Shown: positions 1 to 8,223 of the stretch, piece by piece
Layout of the letters: each line of letters begins with the position of its first letter
Numbering within the stretch: the first letter of the stretch is position 1
NCBI RefSeq assembly: GCF_030867385.1
Contig: NZ_JAPFBJ010000001.1
Coordinates: 1,240,001-1,304,000, forward strand
Direction: 5' to 3'
From: Sphingobium sp. DEHP117
Lineage (GTDB): Bacteria; Pseudomonadota; Alphaproteobacteria; Sphingomonadales; Sphingomonadaceae
DNA length: 64,000 bases
The notes under the pieces: model-generated
Told to the model about the DNA's origin: nothing
Seen by the model: only the letters and a program-made list of their open reading frames with translations
Database searches by the model: none
Program-made: the position numbers and the translations under genes

Positions 1-1458
1 CTAGCGAACGCCACGGCGATTACGGCGGGCGCGATCCCCGGCGGCGGCGCGCCCAAGCTGGTGACGGACGCGCAGGGGCGCAAGGCGCTGTTGTTTGAGG
101 GTAACAACGCGCTCGAAATCGCGGATACGCTGGCAAGCTATACGGCTAACGGCTGCACGGCTTATGCCGTGCTGCGGTACTTCGATGCGAACAGCACCAA
201 CGCGCAGTCGGTCTTTGCCGTGGGACGCAATGCCAATGCCTCGGCACCCAATACCCTGCGCGCATTCATGAATACGTTGGCAGGCAGCGCCAACGGCATT
301 GCGGCCAATGCGCACCCGCCCTTCCCCGCGCACGGCGGCAAATATCTGTGCGACAATGCGGGCGTCTATGGCACGGAGCGGGTGGCAGGCCAGTCCCGCC
401 GCAAAATGATCTGTCATTCCGGTTTGCAGGTGGTGGCGATCGCAGGCGGCGCAGCGAACACCGCTCAAATCCACATGAACGACGAATATTGCACCGGCGT
501 CACCACGATCAACACCGGCACGACGGTGACCAGCGGCGGGGAGATCGGACGCCATGCGTTCGCGCCGGGTGGCACCAACTACGGTTCTTTCCTGCTCTAT
601 GCACTGTTCATCAAGCGGTCAGCGCAGACCACGCCGCAGATACAGGCCAATATCGCGGCGATGATGAGCGCCTATGGCATATCGAGCCTGACGAACTCGT
701 TCATCCTGGAAGGCGACAGCCGCTTTGCCAACGCCGGCGCGGTGGCGGCGGGCGAAAGCCCCTATGGCTATCTGCAGGTGGAACTGGCGAGCCGCCTTCC
801 CTCCAGCTGGCGCGTGCTCCGTTCGGCAATCGGCGGGTCGCAGATCGACGCCGATATTGGCGCTACAGGCTCCAACATCGACAAGGGGCTGCGCAACAAG
901 CGCGACTTCCTCAACCGCTCGCTGTTCTCCGGCAACTGGGAACTGCCGGGCCGCAACCTAGTGGCTATCGAATGCTGGCATAACGACGACGGGCAGACGA
1001 CCAGCCCGATCTATGTGCAGCCCACACTCACGGCCGCGCGCGCTGACGAGATTTATGCCAACCTGCAAAACCTCGTGCTGAATGATGCACGCGGTTTTCT
1101 GAAGCTGGGTTATGAGTATCTGGCGAGCCTGCCCATGCCCGGCAGCGGGACGAAAGACCCGTCGCTCAACCAGATTCGCGCCCGCTACCGGTCTGCGAAC
1201 TTCTTCCACGATTTTCTCGGTGCGGCGGGTGACACTTATGCGGGCAAGGTGCGACGGGCCGAGGTGCCGCTGTGCATGCCTATTTCAGGTGCATGGGGCA
1301 GCCAGGTACTCGGGCCGGGCCTGAGCACTACCGACGCGCGTATCCAGTCTCAGGGCGGCATCTACTTCAACGACCAGGCGCACCCGATCAGCGCCTGTTA
1401 CCCCTACATCGCGCAGTGCCTCGCCGACCGGGTACTGGGCGCCGACCCCTATCTCTAG
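1..1458 (+). CDS. LamG-like / SGNH-hydrolase protein (5' truncated)
   Basis: The reading frame is open to the first base, so the true start lies outside the window; at least 486 residues are present. The first half resembles a LamG/concanavalin-A-like lectin domain, ending in the typical segment with GEIGRHAF and an AAMMSAYGI tail. The second half looks like an SGNH/GDSL esterase: GDSRFANAG fits block I, WHND could supply the block III Asn, and DQAH near the C-terminus fits the DxxH of block V. SGNH enzymes commonly deacylate or acylate glycans. A role in trimming the neighbouring exopolysaccharide is inference; a phage tail-associated hydrolase is an alternative. Confidence 0.6.
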   Translation, partial: LANATAITAGAIPGGGAPKLVTDAQGRKALLFEGNNALEIADTLASYTANGCTAYAVLRYFDANSTNAQSVFAVGRNANASAPNTLRAFMNTLAGSANGIAANAHPPFPAHGGKYLCDNAGVYGTERVAGQSRRKMICHSGLQVVAIAGGAANTAQIHMNDEYCTGVTTINTGTTVTSGGEIGRHAFAPGGTNYGSFLLYALFIKRSAQTTPQIQANIAAMMSAYGISSLTNSFILEGDSRFANAGAVAAGESPYGYLQVELASRLPSSWRVLRSAIGGSQIDADIGATGSNIDKGLRNKRDFLNRSLFSGNWELPGRNLVAIECWHNDDGQTTSPIYVQPTLTAARADEIYANLQNLVLNDARGFLKLGYEYLASLPMPGSGTKDPSLNQIRARYRSANFFHDFLGAAGDTYAGKVRRAEVPLCMPISGAWGSQVLGPGLSTTDARIQSQGGIYFNDQAHPISACYPYIAQCLADRVLGADPYL

Positions 1459-1850
1459 ACCATGATCACGGCTTGATCGAACGTCTCCGGCGCGTAAGTC
1501 AAAGGCGATCAGGCTCTGAGCAACAGCCGGAGATCTGCCCAACGGGTCTCCGGTCGATTGCAGCACTGGAATGTCTCCAACTGTATGAATAAAAACTTTC
1601 CGAAGCAGATGCAACCATTTTGGTTGTAAATTGTGCGCTGCGACATAGCGGCCGCTATGCTAAAAAGAGGAACAAGCAATATTTGAAGTCAAGCTCTCAA
1701 CTATTCTTGTTGCACGACAGCATCCCGCTCCATCCTCGGCTTAGCACTTTGTTAACCGTGCGTATTTACTCTATGTTCAAGCTGTGTCATTAGACAGCTC
1801 TCTGTTGGGTGCAACCAAGTGTAACGCTATGCGTTCAATGGAGAAATGGT
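1459..1850. other. Intergenic region, about 390 bp
   Basis: No convincing gene is visible. A 7-bp inverted repeat, CCGGAGA at 1527-1533 and TCTCCGG at 1547-1553, could be a weak terminator for the preceding hydrolase gene, but no T-tract follows. The right half (1620-1800) is more AT-rich than its surroundings and probably holds the promoter for the small membrane-protein gene. Confidence 0.3.
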
Positions 1851-2129
1851 ATGGGACTGCCGCAACCGAAGATGTTGCACGGTAGGGAGATAAGGGACAA
1901 GATTCCCAGCCCGGAACCGCATGAGCCAGCCCGACCGATTGAATCGGTACAAGGTGAGGTCGCCGCCATGCAAAGCCTGATTGCTTCACGTCTGATCCAG
2001 CAAAATGCTGATGACACTCCGGGAACGGCCGGTTCGATGCTCGAGACCGTCGTCTCCAGCGTTTCGCGCCTGAGCGGCTATGCCGCCATGGGGATCGCCC
2101 TCGCCGGGATCGCATTTCTTATCTTTTGA
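1851..2129 (+). CDS. Small membrane protein, unknown function
   Basis: I do not recognise a family. The 92-residue protein has a polar, proline-rich N-terminal half and one hydrophobic segment at the extreme C-terminus (about residues 74-92), so it should be a tail-anchored or C-terminally anchored inner-membrane protein. The ATG at 1851 follows a GGAGA-like ribosome-binding sequence; an in-frame start at 1809 would be farther from any such site. It stands alone upstream of the exopolysaccharide genes in the same direction, but a role in them is only guilt by association. Confidence 0.5.
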   Translation: MGLPQPKMLHGREIRDKIPSPEPHEPARPIESVQGEVAAMQSLIASRLIQQNADDTPGTAGSMLETVVSSVSRLSGYAAMGIALAGIAFLIF

Positions 2130-2461
2130 CTCCGAGTTTTCGCGTAGGAACGAACCTCAGCTTCGGCTGCGCCCGCTGACCGCTATTGCCCTGCAAGCCA
2201 CCTGAGACTCGAGATAGTCATTCGGGTGCCATTTCAAACAGATAGCACGAGACGCACGCCAATTTCGCATGTGCAGGGTAGCGACAATGTGAATTATTCG
2301 CCAAATAGTCCCATTTTGGAGCGTTTTCGCTTCATCGCGTGCATGACCCGGCTGGAACAATGTTTGTTGCATCTGCGTATTCGTGGCATATTAACCTTGT
2401 GGTAACCATGGCGAGGCGATCATGCGACGAGGCAAATGCCTCCTCAAAGGTGGACTAGACA
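2130..2461. promoter_or_regulatory. Leader/promoter region of the exopolysaccharide block
   Basis: This 330-bp gap has no credible ORF. A possible sigma-70-type promoter is TTGCAT at 2367-2372 and TATTAA at 2389-2394 with a 16-bp spacer. A strong Shine-Dalgarno AAGGTGGA (2447-2454) precedes the ATG at 2462. Nearly the same ribosome-binding leader recurs before the Wza-like gene at 7339. Confidence 0.3.
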
Positions 2462-3898
2462 ATGGTTGGGCACGCCCGGCCGGTTGAACGGGGTTACAGG
2501 GAGCGATCAGTGACGGACATCCGAGCCGTAGATGGCGGAATGCCCCGAACGCGTGTTCGCAAGGCACTATCAAAGCAGGCAATTCGCATCATCCTTTACG
2601 CGCAGTTGGTGATGCTGGACTGCGCAGCCGTGATTTCCGGCTTTTCCCTCATTGGCCTGATTCGTGGCCAGCAGTGGATTTCGCCTGCGGGCGTGAACAT
2701 CGGCTATCTGCTGGTGCCGCTCTATGGCCTGCTGGCGATCAACCGCGGCGCCTACACCATCGACGCACTCGGCTCGCTGGCGGAAAGCCTGCGCAGATCG
2801 CTCACCGCGCTCTTCATGACGATGCTGATCATCCTGATGTTCGGCTTTTTCTTTCACGCGCAGGATGCCGTGTCGCGCGCCTCGTTTGCGGCTGGGATCT
2901 GCGTCAGCGGGCTTTTCGTCTCCATTTCGCGCATTGCGTTCTATTATTACACGCGTAATCGCACCGGCGAGCGCCTGACCGACGAACTGCTGATCCTCGA
3001 CGGGCTCCCTTATAACGGCCTCTATCACGGCAATGTGATCGACGCCGCCGCCGAGCAGATCGAGCCGGATTTGCACAATCCACGTATGCTCTCCCGGCTT
3101 GCCAGCTATCTCCATGGCTTCGACCGTGTTGTCGTCGCCTGTGCACCGGAGCGGCAATATGCCTGGTCGCTGCTGTTGAAGGGTGCGAACATCCGCGGCG
3201 AAGTGATGCTGCCCGAATCCAACACGCTCGGCGCAATCGGCCTTTCTGCCTATCATGGCAATGATACGCTGGTCGTCTCGCGCGGGCCGTTGAGCATGGC
3301 GAACCGGGCCAAAAAGCGCGCGCTCGATCTGGCGATAACGGTCCCCGCGCTGATCGCTCTTTCGCCGCTTTTCCTCGTCATCGCTATCGCGATCAAGATG
3401 GAGAGCAAGGGGCCGGTCTTCTTCCGCCAGCAGCGCATCGGCCGCTCCAACCAGCTATTCAATATCCTCAAATTTCGCAGCATGCGCGAGGAGATGTGCG
3501 ACGCCGACGGCAACCGCTCTGCCGCGCGCGACGACGAGCGCATTACCCGTGTCGGCGCGTTCATCCGCCGCACCAGCATCGACGAACTCCCGCAGCTCAT
3601 CAACGTGCTGCGCGGCGACATGAGTCTGGTTGGCCCGCGCCCGCATGCGCTTGGTTCGCTCGCCGGGGACAAGCTGTTCTGGGAAATCGACGAGCAATAT
3701 TGGGTGCGCCATGCGTTGAAGCCCGGCATCACCGGCCTCGCGCAAATCCGCGGCTATCGCGGAGCGACCATGCAGCGCGAGGACCTGGAAAACCGCCTTA
3801 GCGCAGACCTCGAATATGTGCACGGCTGGCGCCTGTGGCGCGACATCTCGATCCTGTTTTATACGGCGAAGGTCGTCATCCACCGCAACGCATTTTAA
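2462..3898 (+). CDS. Polyprenyl glycosylphosphotransferase (GelB/SpsB-like)
   Basis: This integral-membrane enzyme should start polysaccharide repeat assembly by moving a sugar-1-phosphate from a UDP-sugar to undecaprenyl phosphate at the cytoplasmic face. The 478-residue protein has four or so N-terminal membrane segments (about residues 40-160), a central soluble region, and a C-terminal bacterial sugar-transferase domain from about residue 280. That domain starts KRALDLAIT and carries FFRQQRIGR, ILKFRSMR, DELPQLINVLRGDMSLVGPRP and KPGITGLAQIRG. Gene order with the following genes matches sphingan clusters, where the first sugar is glucose; the donor here is inferred. A paralogue lies at 28787-30211. 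A GTG at 2510 is a less likely start. Confidence 0.9.
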   Translation: MVGHARPVERGYRERSVTDIRAVDGGMPRTRVRKALSKQAIRIILYAQLVMLDCAAVISGFSLIGLIRGQQWISPAGVNIGYLLVPLYGLLAINRGAYTIDALGSLAESLRRSLTALFMTMLIILMFGFFFHAQDAVSRASFAAGICVSGLFVSISRIAFYYYTRNRTGERLTDELLILDGLPYNGLYHGNVIDAAAEQIEPDLHNPRMLSRLASYLHGFDRVVVACAPERQYAWSLLLKGANIRGEVMLPESNTLGAIGLSAYHGNDTLVVSRGPLSMANRAKKRALDLAITVPALIALSPLFLVIAIAIKMESKGPVFFRQQRIGRSNQLFNILKFRSMREEMCDADGNRSAARDDERITRVGAFIRRTSIDELPQLINVLRGDMSLVGPRPHALGSLAGDKLFWEIDEQYWVRHALKPGITGLAQIRGYRGATMQREDLENRLSADLEYVHGWRLWRDISILFYTAKVVIHRNAF

Positions 3899-3901
3899 GC
3901 T

Positions 3902-4939
3902 TTAGCGCGTTGGAAGGCTCGCCAGATAGTGGCGTAGATAGCCGATCAGCGCGGAGGGGTCTGTAGTGGCGCAGAGGGGTTCGCGCGAAGCCAGCGCAGC
4001 GAACGCCGACGTAAACTCCGCATCGGTGTCCGCTGTCTCCAGCAACCCGCGATCCCGGAATGCGCCGGTGATTTCGGCCTGATGGTCATCATAATGCTCG
4101 CCCAGAGCGAAGCGGCGCGGCACGGCTATCAGGCGGCAGCCCTCGCGCAGCGCGGTGATCAGCGACCCGGTGCCGCCGTGGCAGACGACATAGTCTGCAT
4201 CGTGCAAAATCTGCTTCACGGTATCGAAGGGCAGAGTCTCGTGAAACGCGATTCCCGGCGGCGGGCTGGCAGGAATGCCTCCCTCCCCAGTCTGGACAAT
4301 GACCTCATAACCATCGAGCAGCCCGCGCTCTGTTGCACGAATGACAAGATCGACCAGGCGGGGGAATTTCAGCGTCGCGCCTACAGTGGCGAACAGCAAT
4401 TTTTTCTTCGGCGGCCGGGGCGTATCGAGGATTCGGAACGGATCGAACACCACCGCTCCCGGCCAGTGTCGCGCCGAGGCCTCAGCCTGCGCGATCCGTA
4501 CATGCGCCAGCGGCCCGGCAATCCGGGCGAACGCGGACGGGCGATCGAACCGGGCAAAGCTGTCTATGAGCAAGATCCTGGCTCCACGCAGCCGCGCCCA
4601 CAGCACCGTGAACACCATCGACCCAGCACCGGTGGTGATGACCACATCCGGTTTGTGCAGCGCAACAATCCGGAACGATTGCAAGCAGTTGCGCGCCGCA
4701 TTCCACACCATCTTGAACGGCGCACCCAGTTTTGCCTGCCCCAGCGCAACGTGGGACACAAACGCGCCCGGATGCTTCTCGGCAATCGAGCGCCCGAGCG
4801 CCGTATCCTCGGTCACGAATATATGGGGATAGTCTTGCCACAAAGGCTCAAGATCAAGTATCTGCCGCACATGACCGCCGCCCGAAGCCGCCAGACACAA
4901 GCGAGGCCCGGTTCCAGTCATTTCCGTGCTTTCGGTCAT
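3902..4939 (-). CDS. Glycosyltransferase, GelK/SpsK-like (Alg14-Alg13 type fusion)
   Basis: The 345-residue protein joins an Alg14/PssD-like N-terminal half, with the AASGGGHVRQILDLEPLW glycine motif, to an Alg13/PssE-like C-terminal half with CHGGTGSLITALREG and an H-YDDHQ acceptor-side motif. In sphingan producers the equivalent single-chain enzyme adds glucuronic acid beta-1,4 to lipid-linked glucose, and length and position agree. It is the only gene of this block on the reverse strand; its stop lies 3 bp from the stop of the phosphoglycosyltransferase, and its start faces the PpiC-like lipoprotein gene. Sugar specificity is inferred from homology and context. Confidence 0.82.
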   Translation of the reverse strand: MTESTEMTGTGPRLCLAASGGGHVRQILDLEPLWQDYPHIFVTEDTALGRSIAEKHPGAFVSHVALGQAKLGAPFKMVWNAARNCLQSFRIVALHKPDVVITTGAGSMVFTVLWARLRGARILLIDSFARFDRPSAFARIAGPLAHVRIAQAEASARHWPGAVVFDPFRILDTPRPPKKKLLFATVGATLKFPRLVDLVIRATERGLLDGYEVIVQTGEGGIPASPPPGIAFHETLPFDTVKQILHDADYVVCHGGTGSLITALREGCRLIAVPRRFALGEHYDDHQAEITGAFRDRGLLETADTDAEFTSAFAALASREPLCATTDPSALIGYLRHYLASLPTR

Positions 4940-5079
4940 GATTTACTCTTTTGATCAACCCGGCGTGTATAAAGCAATGGTTTACGAGCTTTGCCGCAGA
5001 AGCGAGGCGATTTATAGCAGCAGCGATTCGTGCCGAAATGCGGCTGTGTATTTGCCGCGATAGAAACAAAGAGGCAATC

Positions 5080-5922
5080 ATGAAAACCTTGGGTGTCATT
5101 CTTCTTCCCTCCCTCGCCTTGCTCGCCGCCTGTGGTGACAAGGAGGCCGCGGCACCGACAGGTCAGGTAGCGGCCACCGTCAACGGCAAGGAGATCACGG
5201 TCATCGACATCCGCCATGAGGCGGGCACCGCAACGCCCAGCAAGGAGCTGGAAGAGGCCGCGCTGCGTTCTCTGATCGTGCGCCAGCTGCTGGCCGACGA
5301 GGCTGTGGAGGAGAAGGTGGACCAGCTGCCCGCGACCGCGATCATGCAGGAAAAGGCACGGCAGATGGTGCTCGTCGACGCGCTGACCAACCAGATTCGC
5401 TCCACCGCGCCCAAGCCCTCGCGCGACGAGGCGCAACAGTTCATTGCCAACCACCCGGCAAGCTTCGATCAACGCCGCATTTTCCTCGTCGATCAGATCA
5501 TTATCCCGACGAGCACGCCCGATCTGGTGAAGGCGATCGAGCCGCTGGATACGATGGCTCAGATCGAACAGCTGCTCAACAGCCGAAAGGTGCAGTTCCA
5601 GCGCGCCGTAGGCAGCATCGACGCGCTGAGCATTGATGCCGATATTGCCGAGAAAATATCGCAGCTGCCCGAGAACGCCGTGTTCGCCTCGCCCGAGAAC
5701 GGCGTGATCCGCATCAACCGCATCCGAGAGGCAGTGATCCAGCCGATCAGCGGTGAGGCCGCAATGTCGGTCGCAATGACCCAGATCGCGCGGCAGCGGT
5801 CCGAGGCGATTGTCGCCAACAAGATCCAGAGCATATTGGATGCGGGCAAGGCCAAGGTGAAATACAATGCCGCCTATGACCCCGCCGCCAAGATAGGCGC
5901 GAAGGTTCCGGCGGCTAAATGA
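5080..5922 (+). CDS. PpiC/EpsD-type peptidyl-prolyl isomerase-like lipoprotein
   Basis: The 280-residue product begins with a lipoprotein signal and a lipobox (LLAAC, Cys about residue 16), so it is probably anchored in a membrane facing the periplasm. The rest resembles EpsD/SurA-like chaperones of exopolysaccharide loci: an N-terminal helical segment (VNGKEITVIDIR, LIVRQLLADEA) followed by a parvulin-like region that is poorly conserved. It may help the outer-membrane export proteins fold. ATG 5080 is chosen because it gives the signal peptide immediately; the longer frame from 4951 does not. Its stop overlaps an ATG of the next frame. Confidence 0.8.
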   Translation: MKTLGVILLPSLALLAACGDKEAAAPTGQVAATVNGKEITVIDIRHEAGTATPSKELEEAALRSLIVRQLLADEAVEEKVDQLPATAIMQEKARQMVLVDALTNQIRSTAPKPSRDEAQQFIANHPASFDQRRIFLVDQIIIPTSTPDLVKAIEPLDTMAQIEQLLNSRKVQFQRAVGSIDALSIDADIAEKISQLPENAVFASPENGVIRINRIREAVIQPISGEAAMSVAMTQIARQRSEAIVANKIQSILDAGKAKVKYNAAYDPAAKIGAKVPAAK

Positions 5923-6062
5923 GCGCAACACAGCCGAAACAGCAAAGCCGCCCGGCTGCGCAGGATGGTGACCTGTCCCATTTATGCACAGCGCGCACTA
6001 TGCGTGGCGCGACGAATGGTCTAACGAGAGCGACGATGAACCCAAAAAGTGGGGAGAAAAGG

Positions 6063-7298
6063 GTGCGTAACACAGTTATTTTCCTGTCGGGAGCGAGCCT
6101 GATCGCGGCCCTTCCCACGCTGGCGCTGGCGCAAGCGGGCGGCGGTGCGGGTGCGGCGGGCGGAAGCCAAGGCCTCAGCATCAACGCCTCTGCGCAGCTG
6201 CGCCACGATTCCAATATTGCCCGCACCAACGCGGCCACGGCCGCGCAGCGTGGCCTGCACCGCAGCGATCAGAAGTTCTCGCCCTCGGTCAATCTGAGCC
6301 TTGGCAAGCCCTTCGGCCCGCACAACCTTACGGTTTCGGCCAGCGCGGGCTATGACTTCCACCGCCATAACGATCGCCTCGACCGTGAGCGCATCCAGGG
6401 CGCAGCCGGGCTGGCACTGAATCTGGGCGTCTGCGCGCCGACCTTCAACGGCTCGATCAGCCGCCGCCAGAGCGAACTGGGCGAAGTGGCCGACACGTTC
6501 GGCAATGTGCAGACTGTCGGCAACGCCGAAACATCGTGGAGTGTTGGCAGCACGGTCTCGTGTGGCAAGAGCTTTGGCCTGCGCCCCACCGCGGGCATCA
6601 CATATCAGGACAACAGCAACAGCAATGCGCAGCGCCGGGGCACAGACAAGCACATTACCAGCTACCAGCTCGGCCTGGGCTATGTGCACCCCTCGATCGG
6701 CGACATCCAGCTGTTCGCGCAGCAACGCGATCTGCGTTTCGACGACAAGACGCTGCAACGCGGCAACCGCCAGCGATCCTACGGCGTGAGCTTCACGCGC
6801 AACCTCGGGGCGCGCCTTACCGGAAACGCCTCGATCAACTGGACGAACGTGAAACCGCTCGACCCGAATGTGCGCTCGTTCAAGGGCGTCAACTGGTCCG
6901 GCAACCTGTCGCTGAAGGCGACCCCGCGCATTCAGGTGCAGGCCTCGCTCGGCAAGTCGATCACCTCATCGTTGGCGGTGGACTCAAACTATAACATCAG
7001 CACCAACTATGGCATCAGCGCCAGCTATGCCGTCAGCCCGCGCATAAACTTCAACACCGGCTATTCGCACACCAAGCGCCGGTTCGAGGGGAACCTGGGC
7101 TTTTTCGCGCCTGGCACCGCGCCGGTCAACCTGCTGACGAACGACAAGAAGGACAGCATATTTGCAGCTGTCGATTATCTGTTCTCTCCTAAGCTTAAGT
7201 TCATATTGAATGGTGGACATGATGCGCGGAGCGCCAATGCGGCATTCTATGACTACAAGAACAACTATGTGGGACTGACAGCGGAATTGTCGCTCTAG
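6063..7298 (+). CDS. Outer-membrane beta-barrel protein (GelF/SpsF-like)
   Basis: A signal peptide (NTVIFLSGASLIAALPTLALA) is followed by a mature protein of alternating polar and aromatic strands, such as LRHDSNIAR, ASAGYDFHRHND, GLGYVHPSIGDIQLFAQQRDL and VGLTAELSL at the very end, as expected for an outer-membrane beta-barrel. Sphingan clusters carry a protein of this type between the PpiC-like and Wza-like genes, where it is thought to take part in secretion. GTG 6063 is preferred because GGGGAG (6051-6056) sits six bases upstream. ATG 6036 and ATG 5919, which overlaps the previous stop, are in-frame alternatives; the true start is uncertain. Confidence 0.75.
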   Translation: MRNTVIFLSGASLIAALPTLALAQAGGGAGAAGGSQGLSINASAQLRHDSNIARTNAATAAQRGLHRSDQKFSPSVNLSLGKPFGPHNLTVSASAGYDFHRHNDRLDRERIQGAAGLALNLGVCAPTFNGSISRRQSELGEVADTFGNVQTVGNAETSWSVGSTVSCGKSFGLRPTAGITYQDNSNSNAQRRGTDKHITSYQLGLGYVHPSIGDIQLFAQQRDLRFDDKTLQRGNRQRSYGVSFTRNLGARLTGNASINWTNVKPLDPNVRSFKGVNWSGNLSLKATPRIQVQASLGKSITSSLAVDSNYNISTNYGISASYAVSPRINFNTGYSHTKRRFEGNLGFFAPGTAPVNLLTNDKKDSIFAAVDYLFSPKLKFILNGGHDARSANAAFYDYKNNYVGLTAELSL

Positions 7299-7338
7299 GC
7301 CTCAGATGGTTGTCCAACAGTATGAAGGTGGACGAGAC

Positions 7339-8208
7339 ATGTCACTTACCCGTTCGATGATGTTCAAGACGAGCATGGCCTTGAAGGCGGTGTCGCTGTT
7401 CCTGGTCTTGATATTCGGCGGCACGATGCTCGCTCATGCACAAGTGGCGCCTGCTGCGCCGCAAGCAACGGCCCCGGCCGCACAGCCGTTCAGCAGCGCG
7501 CCGACGGACGATGCCTATGTACTGGGTGCGGGTGACGTCATTACAGCCGAAGTGCTGGGCCGCGCAGAGTTCAAGACCCAGGTTCAGATACAGACAGACG
7601 GCACGCTTCAACTTCCCTTCCTCGGCACGGTGAAGGCGGCGGACATGAGCGTGCTCCAGTTCCGTGAATCGGTGAAGAACGCACTGAAAAAGGGCGGCTA
7701 TTATGCCGATCCCATCGTCAATATCACCGTTGCCAACTATGCCAGCCGCTATGTGGTCGTGCTCGGCGATGTCGGCAGGCCGGGCATGGTCCCGGTGGAC
7801 CGCAACTACCGCGTGTCGGAGATTCTGGCGCAGGTTGGCGGCCCGCGTGACAGCGGATCGGACTTCATCATGCTTCGCCGCACCACGGGCGAAGAAATTC
7901 AGCTGGATATCCGCAAGCTGGCTACCGGCACGACCGAGGAGGATCCCTTCGTCAAGCCCGGCGACAAGCTGTTCGTGCCCAAGGCCGAGACTTTCTACAT
8001 CTATGGCCAGATAGCGCGCCCCGGCACGCTCAAGATCGACACCGGGATGGACCTGCGCCGTGCCATTGCGGCGGCGGGCGGGCTGACCACCATGGGGTCT
8101 GAAAAGAAAATCAAAATAACCCGCGATGGTAAGGATATTAAGAAATTTCCGCTATCAGGCGCGATCAAGAACGGCGATGTCATCTACGTAGGCGAGCGCT
8201 TCTTCTAG
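7339..8208 (+). CDS. Polysaccharide export protein, Wza family (GelD/SpsD-like)
   Basis: The 289-residue protein has an N-terminal signal ending in LAHA, a Poly_export domain (DDAYVLGAGDVITAEVLGR, then a QTDGTLQLPFLGTVKA segment) and SLBB-type beta-grasp repeats (VVVLGDVGRPGMVPV and FYIYGQIARPGTLKI). It should form the periplasmic/outer-membrane polysaccharide pore. Unlike Escherichia coli Wza there is no lipobox Cys, so membrane insertion may rely on the neighbouring barrel. ATG 7339 is preceded by AAGGTG at 7325-7330; the in-frame ATG at 7306 lacks such a site. The gene is co-directional with its neighbours in the export module. Confidence 0.9.
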   Translation: MSLTRSMMFKTSMALKAVSLFLVLIFGGTMLAHAQVAPAAPQATAPAAQPFSSAPTDDAYVLGAGDVITAEVLGRAEFKTQVQIQTDGTLQLPFLGTVKAADMSVLQFRESVKNALKKGGYYADPIVNITVANYASRYVVVLGDVGRPGMVPVDRNYRVSEILAQVGGPRDSGSDFIMLRRTTGEEIQLDIRKLATGTTEEDPFVKPGDKLFVPKAETFYIYGQIARPGTLKIDTGMDLRRAIAAAGGLTTMGSEKKIKITRDGKDIKKFPLSGAIKNGDVIYVGERFF

Positions 8209-8223
8209 AAACCGGGGCAGATC

